A stretch of DNA of 7,683 nt from VGWB01 sp964614245. Lineage in GTDB: Bacteria; Bacteroidota; Ignavibacteria; UBA10030. Shown piece after piece: positions 1-5,137 of the stretch. The position numbers and the translations under genes were made by a program. The stretch is from the NCBI GenBank assembly GCA_964614245.1, contig CAZTKU010000142.1, positions 1-7,683 on the forward strand, read 5' to 3'. The notes beneath the pieces were generated by a model that worked only from the letters and a program-made list of their open reading frames with translations, searched no databases and was not told the DNA's origin. Position 1 is the first letter of the stretch, and the number at the start of each line of letters is the position of its first letter.

Positions 1-15
1 GGAATGAGCGGACAT

Positions 16-273
16 TCACTCGACTTCCACCACTGTATCAGCAAGCATCTCATCGATGACCAGTGATATGTTTCCATCTTCGGTCTCGAATTCCTTCAAG
101 GGCGCGCAGCCAATGACGAGATTTCCGATTCGTTCTTCCCACGCTCTGATCTCCACTAGCCGCCTATACGCAGCCGGTGAGACTGCGATCGAGTGCGGTC
201 TGAGTCCGGAGCTCTCCTTGTGTTCCGCGATTCGTTCGTTGATGGCCTCGATGAGGTCGAATGCGTGTTTCAT
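16..273 (-). CDS. Small hypothetical protein, 85 aa, function unknown
   Basis: I do not recognise this protein. It has an N-terminal amphipathic, probably helical stretch (residues 1-22), then a segment reading HSIAVSPAAYRRL (about 27-39), and an acidic C-terminal half rich in beta-forming residues with GNLVIG and LVIDE (about 50-75), ending VVEVE. There is no signal peptide, membrane segment or metal-binding motif; the only Cys is in the IGCAPL stretch. The strongest evidence that it is real is a perfect AGGAGG at 282-287, eight bases before the ATG at 273. It lies downstream of the response regulator on the same strand, but a ~300-base gap with repeats separates them, so it probably has its own promoter. 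The C-terminal pattern vaguely recalls small phage structural folds, but that is too weak to name. Confidence 0.72.
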   Translation of the reverse strand: MKHAFDLIEAINERIAEHKESSGLRPHSIAVSPAAYRRLVEIRAWEERIGNLVIGCAPLKEFETEDGNISLVIDEMLADTVVEVE

Positions 274-281
274 TGCTGTTT

Positions 282-287
282 CCTCCT
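282..287 (-). promoter_or_regulatory. Shine-Dalgarno sequence of the 85-aa gene
   Basis: On the minus strand this reads AGGAGG, with an 8-base gap to the ATG at 273. It fixes that start and is the main support for the small gene being translated. Confidence 0.75.
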
Positions 288-305
288 CGTGTCAAGATCG
301 ACGGT

Positions 306-358
306 CAGTTTCTGTGACAAGCTTACCAAGAATCACAGAGATCGTTGTCACAGAACTG
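306..358. repeat. Inverted repeat with a third partial copy, candidate operator
   Basis: TTCTGTGACAA at 310-320 is the exact reverse complement of TTGTCACAGAA at 345-355, giving 11 bp perfect arms with a 24-base spacer. If one base is allowed to bulge, the arms extend outward (CAGT at 306-309, ACTG at 355-358). Inside the spacer, TCACAGA at 333-339 repeats the same motif, 15 bases from the copy at 348-354. The element ends about 33 bases upstream of the 85-aa start codon, where an operator would sit. The half-site TGTGA/TCACA is that of the CRP family, but the spacing is not the canonical 6 bases. An RNA hairpin is an alternative role. Confidence 0.6.
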
Positions 359-512
359 TCGCGACGAGGTAAAAGGTTTGTCATGAGCGAGGGGATGAAG
401 ACACGGGATGAGCGCGAGAGCGCATACGGCCGCGTGCGCTTTTGAAACCGTTACTGCGCTGAGAGTGTTATTGAAGCTGAAAGAGGGAGAAGGGAAGGTG
501 GAAAGTGTGCTT

Positions 513-578
513 GGAGCAGAATGCAGCTACTTCAAGCTCCCTGCTCCATACTGCTTGCTGCCTTCTGCCTACTGGATC
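513..578. repeat. CTGC-type 7-bp tandem repeat with inverted repeat
   Basis: On the plus strand CTGCTTG (551-557), CTGCCTT (558-564) and CTGCCTA (565-571) are head-to-tail 7-bp units. A degenerate fourth unit, CTGGATC (572-578), touches the response regulator stop codon. The preceding CTGCTCC (541-547) is the exact reverse complement of GGAGCAG (513-519), with two AGCT tetramers in the loop between. On the minus strand, the direction of the regulator transcript, the inverted repeat would form a hairpin just after the stop but without a clear U-tract. It could be a genome-wide dispersed intergenic repeat, a poor terminator or an RNA-stabilising structure. Confidence 0.55.
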
Positions 579-1258
579 TACTTCACGAACTTATAACCAG
601 CGGTGTGTACCGTGAGAAGGTGCTTCGGCTTGGAGGGATTTGTTTCGATGTTTTTCCGGAGGGACAGAACATAGTTGTCGACTGTGCGGGTTGTCGGCAT
701 GGCGTCGTACCCCCAGACGTCGTCGAGAAGTTGGTTGCGGGAAATGACCTCCCCCTCTCGCTCGACAAAGTACTTCAGAAGCTGGAACTCTTTTGCGCTC
801 ATATCAAGCTTCTTCTTCCCACGAGTCGCCTCCTGCTTCTTGAAGTCAACATAGACCTCACCAAAGGTCGTCTCCGTTATTTCCGTCCGAATCTCTGATT
901 GGCGCCGGAGAATTGAACGGACACGGGCAAGGAGCTCCTTGATGCTGAAGGGCTTTGTCACGTAATCATCGGCACCCAATTCAAGCCCCAGCACTTTGTC
1001 CATCTCCTCCCCTTTGCCCGTGAGCATCAAGATGGGCGTTTGAACGCTCTCGGTACGGAGCTGTTTGCAGATGTCAAAACCGCTCATGCTCGGCAGCATA
1101 ACATCGAGAATGATCAGGTCGCATTTCCTCTTCTTCGCTAACTCGAATCCTTCCTGACCATCCATCGCCGACACGACGTCAAAATGTTCCGCTTTCAAGT
1201 TGTCAGTAAGCCCACGGAGTATTGCAGCATCATCCTCGACAATCAGAATGCGTTTCAT
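578..1258 (-). CDS. OmpR/PhoB-family two-component response regulator
   Basis: This is a cytoplasmic transcription factor of 226 residues, the usual length of the family. The receiver domain spans about 2-118, with the acidic pair D9/D10, phospho-acceptor D52 in LIILDVMLP, T80 and K102 in YVTKPF, so all switch residues are present. A short linker leads to a winged-helix DNA-binding domain (about 131-226) with the typical RTVDNYVLSLRK recognition helix and the terminal wing HTAGYKFVK. The start is set by AGGGAGG at 1267-1273, eight bases upstream and inside the kinase gene. The ATG overlaps the kinase stop as ATGA, which implies one transcript and translational coupling. The upstream kinase is its expected phosphodonor. 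Its targets cannot be read from the window; the gene name is left blank because PhoB, PhoP, ResD and others share this design. Confidence 0.96.
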   Translation of the reverse strand: MKRILIVEDDAAILRGLTDNLKAEHFDVVSAMDGQEGFELAKKRKCDLIILDVMLPSMSGFDICKQLRTESVQTPILMLTGKGEEMDKVLGLELGADDYVTKPFSIKELLARVRSILRRQSEIRTEITETTFGEVYVDFKKQEATRGKKKLDMSAKEFQLLKYFVEREGEVISRNQLLDDVWGYDAMPTTRTVDNYVLSLRKNIETNPSKPKHLLTVHTAGYKFVK

Positions 1259-3732
1259 CCTTGTTTCCTCCCTTTCGGTTGGCGAATTGGCAACGTGATC
1301 GTAAACGTGCTGCCCTTTCCAACCTTGCTCTTCACCGATAGTGTGCCGTGGTGAGCGTCGACGATATGCTTGACCAATGCCAGCCCCAGACCTGCCCCTC
1401 CAACCTGCCGGGTCCGATCGTCCCGCACACGGTAGAAGCGATCGAAGATATTTCCGAGCTCCGATTCCGGTATCCCGATGCCTTTGTCCGCAACTTCGAT
1501 GACAACTTGGTGATGTCGTTCGAACAGGCTGACGCTGACTTCCTTTCGAAGCGTCGAGTATTTGAGGGCGTTCGACAGCAGATTCAGGACAGCCTCTTCC
1601 AACGCGTCACCGTCGGCCGTGACGACAGGGATCCGCTTCTCGATGCGCGTTCTCAGCTTCCCTTTGTGCTTTTCGAATTGGTATCGCATGGCACTCACGG
1701 AACGTCGCATGATTTCCTCAATGTGGACTTCGGTGAACGCGTATTCTTTGACCCCGCGCTCGATCTTTGCGAAGTCCAGAATGTTGCCAATGAGCCTGGA
1801 GAGTCGCTCACTCTCACCCTCGATGATCTGCAGGTACTCTCGTTGACGCCGGGGAGACCCTGCCTCACCGGATCGGAGCGTCTCCGCGAACATGCGAATC
1901 GAGGTTAGCGGCATCCTCAGTTCGTGCGACACGCTCGAAATGAAATACGATTTCAAGGCGCTCAGCTCTTCCGACCTCTTCTGTTCCTCCTGGGCAAGGA
2001 TGATCTTCTCCTGCAAGGTCAAACGCTCGAGTATCTCCGCAGCCTGAGAGCCCGCGGCGAGCAGGAGGTTGAGTTCCTCCTCATCATAGTGCTCGCGCGG
2101 CAATCGTGGACTTACAGCAAGCACGCCCAGGAGCTCGCCCCCTTCCGATGCCACCCCAACGCACACCGACCATCCACAATGGTCAAGAAAGCCTTCGCGA
2201 GAAATATCGACATGGGGAAGATCTCCCCGAACGACATTCCTCTTGGCCAGGACTCTTCGCTCAACGAGAGCTCGCTTAAGATCCTCGGTGATGCTGCATC
2301 GGTCTGTCGGTCGTGTTCCAAGAAACGACCGTAACGCCAGCGTGCCATCTTCCACGCCATAAGCAGCCAGCATCTCGCTCGGCACAACACGATGGACAGC
2401 TTCCACGACTCTCCCAAAAAGATCGTCGCGATTGAGGGCGGTGTGAAGCTCGGCGGTGATCTGCGTGACAGCTCGGCGATAGTTTGCCCTTGCCGCAAAG
2501 AGCGTCTCATCGACCACATGCTGCAACCTCAGTCGGAGCGGATTGACGAGGAGGCCAACAACCAGAGTTAGGCCCGCGACAAGCAAGTATTTTTCAAAGA
2601 CAATTTCTCCGCCAATGATTGATGTCACCATCAAGACGACGAGAACGTACGTCGCAACGATGAATACCGACAACACTGCATACACGATGGTCCGGTTGAA
2701 CACGACCTCGATGTCGAACAACCGGTATCTCAGGAATGATATGGCAAATGCAACCGGCACGGCAAGAAAGAAGATCGACGTGTACTCTTCCGGAACGAGG
2801 TATTGCGACAGTGCAACCTGCGGAAGGATGTGGAGCAGCAAATAGGGCGCCGTCCCAATGAGAAGCCCCCAGAAAATCCAGTAGAGCTTCTGACGTTCTT
2901 CCGACGTCGCAGCTCCCTTCGATGCACGGGCGATATTGACGACGCCACCCCCAATGAACACGAAAAGCGACACATGAAAGAGATCGAACAGGAATTGAAA
3001 GGTCACAAAGGAATCGACCGTCTCGGCATGGAGAGCGGATAGATGAGAGATGGCGAACAGCGTCCCGAACACAACCACGGCAACCACCATCAACCAGGAG
3101 TGCTCAGCAAGCCAGCGGATCCTCATCCGCGGAAACGTCAGAGTAAAGAAGAAGAAAGCAACCGCCACGCCCAGATAGGTGATGAACCACACTGTTCGCG
3201 AGAGATAGGTCTCCCAAGAATACGGCGTGATGGCGCCCCACGTGACCATAATCGTCGTGCCGAATGTGATCATCGACCAATGCAGTGCCCGCGCAGCAAC
3301 GTCGCCGGGGCGATTCAGCAGGACGAAGAGTCCGACGACAAACATCGTGAGGCCGTTGAACAGCGAGATGATCAAGAAGCGTGGTGAAGGATAGTAGGGA
3401 ATGAGCGCAACAGCTGATGAGTATGTGGTGCCATTTCTCTCAAGCGAGACGTGAATGCTCGATCCGATGGTGGAGAGATCAGCAATGTACTCCTCCATCT
3501 CGGGCATCAGAATTCTTTTCCCTTCCCACGACAGCAGCACATCGCCAGGTTGGACCTCACCAGATGCGCGCTGGTCGAGGATGTTTCGGACAACGATGCG
3601 ACCCGCATGCTCCTCGACTTCAAACGGTGCGTTGGGTCGATTCAGCACGTTCGGGACGTGAAGAAGGCAGATCGCCAACAGGAGAGCGTCGATTGCGACA
3701 TAGATTCCGGTACGGAGGGTCAGTGGCTTCAT
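1255..3732 (-). CDS. Membrane sensor histidine kinase with PDZ-like, multi-TM and GAF-like regions
   Basis: This 825-residue protein senses a signal and phosphorylates the regulator encoded next to it. In order: one membrane segment (about 8-27); an extracytoplasmic PDZ-like domain (about 38-112, with QPGDVLLSWEGKRI at 61-74); roughly nine further hydrophobic segments (about 119-400); a GAF-like domain (about 433-568); a coiled linker (about 568-598); HisKA with the phospho-accepting H603 in VSHELRMPL; and HATPase with N721 in LLSNALKYS, D749 in DKGIGIP, the F-box FDRFYR and the G2 box GGAGLGLALVKHI (778-790). All catalytic boxes are intact. The RYRLFDIEVVFNRTIVYAVL region (335-354) is a signature I know from multi-pass sensors of several phyla. 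A GAGGTG-like ribosome site at 3737-3742 supports the start. The ligand is unknown; the GAF-like domain may read a cytoplasmic or redox cue, while PDZ may bind a peptide or partner outside. Confidence 0.95.
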   Translation of the reverse strand: MKPLTLRTGIYVAIDALLLAICLLHVPNVLNRPNAPFEVEEHAGRIVVRNILDQRASGEVQPGDVLLSWEGKRILMPEMEEYIADLSTIGSSIHVSLERNGTTYSSAVALIPYYPSPRFLIISLFNGLTMFVVGLFVLLNRPGDVAARALHWSMITFGTTIMVTWGAITPYSWETYLSRTVWFITYLGVAVAFFFFTLTFPRMRIRWLAEHSWLMVVAVVVFGTLFAISHLSALHAETVDSFVTFQFLFDLFHVSLFVFIGGGVVNIARASKGAATSEERQKLYWIFWGLLIGTAPYLLLHILPQVALSQYLVPEEYTSIFFLAVPVAFAISFLRYRLFDIEVVFNRTIVYAVLSVFIVATYVLVVLMVTSIIGGEIVFEKYLLVAGLTLVVGLLVNPLRLRLQHVVDETLFAARANYRRAVTQITAELHTALNRDDLFGRVVEAVHRVVPSEMLAAYGVEDGTLALRSFLGTRPTDRCSITEDLKRALVERRVLAKRNVVRGDLPHVDISREGFLDHCGWSVCVGVASEGGELLGVLAVSPRLPREHYDEEELNLLLAAGSQAAEILERLTLQEKIILAQEEQKRSEELSALKSYFISSVSHELRMPLTSIRMFAETLRSGEAGSPRRQREYLQIIEGESERLSRLIGNILDFAKIERGVKEYAFTEVHIEEIMRRSVSAMRYQFEKHKGKLRTRIEKRIPVVTADGDALEEAVLNLLSNALKYSTLRKEVSVSLFERHHQVVIEVADKGIGIPESELGNIFDRFYRVRDDRTRQVGGAGLGLALVKHIVDAHHGTLSVKSKVGKGSTFTITLPIRQPKGRKQG

Positions 3733-3773
3733 ACGCCACCTCTTCTTGGGTGAACGGTGCCTGGGCCGTTCGT

Positions 3774-3802
3774 AGTCTAAGAAGTTGAACGATGAGATGC
3801 AA
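3774..3802 (-). promoter_or_regulatory. Possible promoter of the kinase-regulator operon
   Basis: On the minus strand TTGCAT (3797-3802) and TAGACT (3774-3779) are separated by exactly 17 bases and lie about 40 bases before the kinase ATG. The -10 box matches four of six consensus bases and the -35 box three. It is only a weak sigma-70 match, and if the host is in Bacteroidota proper the promoter consensus would differ. Confidence 0.3.
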
Positions 3803-3859
3803 GTGCGGGCATTCGAGCCACTGCGAGCCGCAACAAAACCGATTCGCCTTCACCCCCTC

Positions 3860-3888
3860 TTGCGCGGTCCGAGAGCAATGACTATCTT
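3860..3888 (+). promoter_or_regulatory. Possible promoter of the arsenate reductase gene
   Basis: TTGCGC (3860-3865) and TATCTT (3883-3888) are spaced by 17 bases and would start transcription near 3895, leaving a leader of about 35 bases. The match is weak (three and four of six bases). I see no clear ArsR-type operator dyad around it. Confidence 0.25.
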
Positions 3889-3929
3889 CAACGCAATCCA
3901 TCACATTCCGTTGTTCCTCTTACACCCTG

Positions 3930-4364
3930 ATGATCCGGATCCTTATTGTCTGCACGGGAAACTCCGCGAGAAGTCAGATCGCGGAGGGCCTGTTTCGGAA
4001 TCTTGGAGGCGATGAGTTTGACGTCCACAGCGCAGGAACCCATCCCGCAGGTGTCGTCCATCCGTTGGCGATCGAGACCATGCGAGAGCGAGGCATTGAC
4101 ATCTCAAACCAAACCTCGAAATCCTTATCGAGGTACGATGAACAGCCATTCGATTACGTAATTACGGTGTGCGATGAAGCGTATCAGGAATGCCCCATCT
4201 TTCCCGGCGCCAAGAACCAGTTCCATTGGGGCACTCCAGATCCGAGTTTTGCCCCGGGAGACGAGGACGTGCGGAAGGAAGCATTTCGGCGAACCATCGC
4301 ATCTCTGGAACGCCGGGTTGCGAGACTCGTCTCAGAGATCAAAAACACAAAAGCCGCTTCGTAA
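3930..4364 (+). CDS. arsC: Thioredoxin-type arsenate reductase / low-Mr tyrosine phosphatase
   Basis: This is a cytoplasmic enzyme of 144 residues, the usual length for the low-molecular-weight phosphatase fold. The P-loop is CTGNSARS with nucleophile C8 and R14. C81 and C88 (VCDEAYQEC) sit where the family's redox-relay cysteines lie, and D104 in GTPDPS is the expected general acid. This triad of cysteines matches arsenate reductases that reduce As(V) to As(III) and are recycled by thioredoxin, and it argues against a plain protein tyrosine phosphatase. The ATG at 3930 places the P-loop at the normal distance from the N-terminus, yet no purine-rich ribosome site precedes it. No arsR, arsB or acr3 gene is next to it, so its role in arsenic resistance here rests on the protein alone. 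Its last codons form the left arm of the shared terminator. Confidence 0.93.
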   Translation: MIRILIVCTGNSARSQIAEGLFRNLGGDEFDVHSAGTHPAGVVHPLAIETMRERGIDISNQTSKSLSRYDEQPFDYVITVCDEAYQECPIFPGAKNQFHWGTPDPSFAPGDEDVRKEAFRRTIASLERRVARLVSEIKNTKAAS

Positions 4365-4376
4365 TGAAGCGGCTTT
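4350..4376. terminator. Bidirectional intrinsic terminator shared by arsC and bioY
   Basis: AAAGCCGCTTC (4350-4360) and GAAGCGGCTTT (4366-4376) form an 11-bp perfect stem around the 5-base loop GTAAT. On the plus strand it is followed by a T-rich but interrupted run (TTTCGCTTTT); on the minus strand by TTTTGTGTTTTTG, a better U-tract. It therefore ends both convergent genes. The arsC stop codon TAA (4362-4364) is in the loop, and the left arm encodes the final Lys-Ala-Ala-Ser. Confidence 0.9.
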
Positions 4377-4403
4377 CGCTTTTGCGGAAGACTCTTGTCG
4401 TCG

Positions 4404-5009
4404 CTACCGTCGGACGAACTGTTGGGCAATTGTTACAGCCGCAAACAGTTTGAGCACATCCCAAAGGGAGAAGATCAGAAATCCCGATCGAATTGCGTCT
4501 CCCCAGTGCTGAGAATACACGATCTTCAGTTGGATCGTGCCAAACACGAAGATGATCAACAGCCCGAGCACCATCGAGCCAAGTGTCCAGGCATACCCCG
4601 TCATCAGCTTGTTCACGAGGCTCTCGCGATTGTTCACTGCCATCGGGCGGTGTGAGATCAAATATCCTATCACGAAGGCGGCAATCGGGAAACTCAATAG
4701 ATAACCGCCCGTCGGCCCCAGGAGGCGAGCAAGTCCAAATCCCCCAGTCGAGAACACTGGCAACCCTGCAATTCCCAAGACCAAATACAGAGACATGCTG
4801 AGAAACCCGTTCCGTTTTCCCAACATCGCGCCAGACAAGAGGACAAAGAAAGTCTGGAAGGTGAATGGCACAGGCTGAGTCGGAATTTCTAACTGAGCGC
4901 CCACAGCTGTAAGAATCGCAAACGTCGCGATCCAAAACGCTTGAGCCCCGGCATGCTCGCTATCCAGCGCGAGAGCTTCCTTAAGATTCAGTGATCTCAC
5001 ATCGGCCAT
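4404..5009 (-). CDS. bioY: BioY, biotin-binding S component of an ECF transporter
   Basis: This is an inner-membrane protein of 201 residues, normal for BioY, that binds biotin for uptake. About five to six hydrophobic segments are visible (roughly 26-43, 50-62, 69-85, 102-119, 140-159, 177-197). Family hallmarks include PVPFTFQTFFVLLSG (46-60), the GLPVF...GG stretch (82-90) and LLGPTGGYLLSF (96-107), known from BioY as part of the biotin site and core fold. The start is taken at 5009 because AGAGGAG at 5016-5022 sits six bases upstream; a longer frame opens at 5072 but its first 21 residues are not BioY-like. No bioM/bioN (ATPase and T subunits) or biotin synthesis genes are adjacent, so it either uses a shared energising module encoded elsewhere or acts alone, as reported for some solitary BioY proteins. 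Confidence 0.94.
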   Translation of the reverse strand: MADVRSLNLKEALALDSEHAGAQAFWIATFAILTAVGAQLEIPTQPVPFTFQTFFVLLSGAMLGKRNGFLSMSLYLVLGIAGLPVFSTGGFGLARLLGPTGGYLLSFPIAAFVIGYLISHRPMAVNNRESLVNKLMTGYAWTLGSMVLGLLIIFVFGTIQLKIVYSQHWGDAIRSGFLIFSLWDVLKLFAAVTIAQQFVRR

Positions 5010-5015
5010 AATGAT

Positions 5016-5022
5016 CTCCTCT
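5016..5022 (-). promoter_or_regulatory. Shine-Dalgarno sequence deciding the bioY start
   Basis: On the minus strand this reads AGAGGAG, six bases from the end of the motif to the ATG at 5009. It decides against the in-frame ATG at 5072. Confidence 0.75.
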
Positions 5023-5040
5023 GACTTGCTCTTGGCGAAA

Positions 5041-5069
5041 AAAATACACAATTGTGTGTGGAAAAGCAA
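5041..5069 (-). promoter_or_regulatory. Possible bioY promoter with a palindromic operator
   Basis: On the minus strand TTGCTT (5064-5069) and TATTTT (5041-5046) are spaced by 17 bases and lie about 30 bases before the bioY ATG. The perfect 12-bp palindrome ACACAATTGTGT (5046-5057) overlaps the first base of the -10 box and fills most of the spacer, an ideal place for a repressor. It does not match the BirA, BioR or BioQ operator consensus as I know them. The palindrome is certain; the promoter match is weak and the operator role is inferred. Confidence 0.4.
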
Positions 5070-5079
5070 CATGCCGCCG

Positions 5080-5107
5080 TTGCAATTCAGCCAAATTCCA
5101 GTAAATT
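5080..5107 (+). promoter_or_regulatory. Possible promoter of the M14 peptidase gene
   Basis: TTGCAA (5080-5085) and TAAATT (5102-5107) are spaced by 16 bases, each matching four of six sigma-70 consensus bases. Transcription would begin near 5114, leaving a leader of about 24 bases with GGGAG at 5128-5132. The site is back-to-back with the proposed bioY promoter, so a protein bound between them could affect both genes. Confidence 0.35.
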
Positions 5108-5137
5108 GCGCGACACGATTTCACACCGGGAGCCCTC

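Larger units (their letters stand above)
274..577. other. Gene-free stretch between the small gene and the response regulator
   Basis: I see no supportable coding region on either strand. The open frames crossing it lack a ribosome binding site and recognisable protein character. It holds a Shine-Dalgarno sequence for the 85-aa gene, a long inverted repeat (306-358), an unremarkable GC-rich part (about 360-440) with a weak 6-bp hairpin, a purine-rich run (about 478-505), and a CTGC-type repeat cluster that reaches the response regulator stop codon. No convincing sigma-70 promoter for the 85-aa gene could be picked out by eye. Confidence 0.6.

Noticed and set aside
306..358. A canonical CRP site or CRISPR-type repeat
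   Set aside because: The TGTGA and TCACA half-sites are 15 or more bases apart instead of 6, and three short copies with unequal spacing are not a CRISPR array.
419..440. Hairpin AGCGCA/TGCGCT followed by TTT as a terminator
   Set aside because: The stem is only 6 bp, no gene on the plus strand ends there, and on the minus strand no U-tract follows.
1348..1908. 186-codon open frame on the plus strand
   Set aside because: It lies entirely antisense to the catalytic part of the histidine kinase, which has all conserved boxes; it has no ribosome site and no recognisable protein pattern.
3620..3904. 94-codon minus-strand frame over the kinase start and upstream gap
   Set aside because: It overlaps the kinase N-terminus in another frame, is rich in Arg, Ser and Cys without family resemblance, and occupies the likely promoter.
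3930..4364. Plain low-molecular-weight protein tyrosine phosphatase
   Set aside because: The C81 and C88 pair in addition to C8 fits the thioredoxin-linked arsenate reductase branch better, though phosphatase activity cannot be excluded.
4339..4935. 198-codon minus-strand frame overlapping bioY
   Set aside because: It is an alternate frame of bioY on the same strand; the bioY frame has the family motifs and the ribosome site.
5010..5072. N-terminal extension of BioY from the ATG at 5072
   Set aside because: The extra 21 residues are unlike BioY, would cover the proposed promoter, and the downstream ATG has a proper ribosome site.
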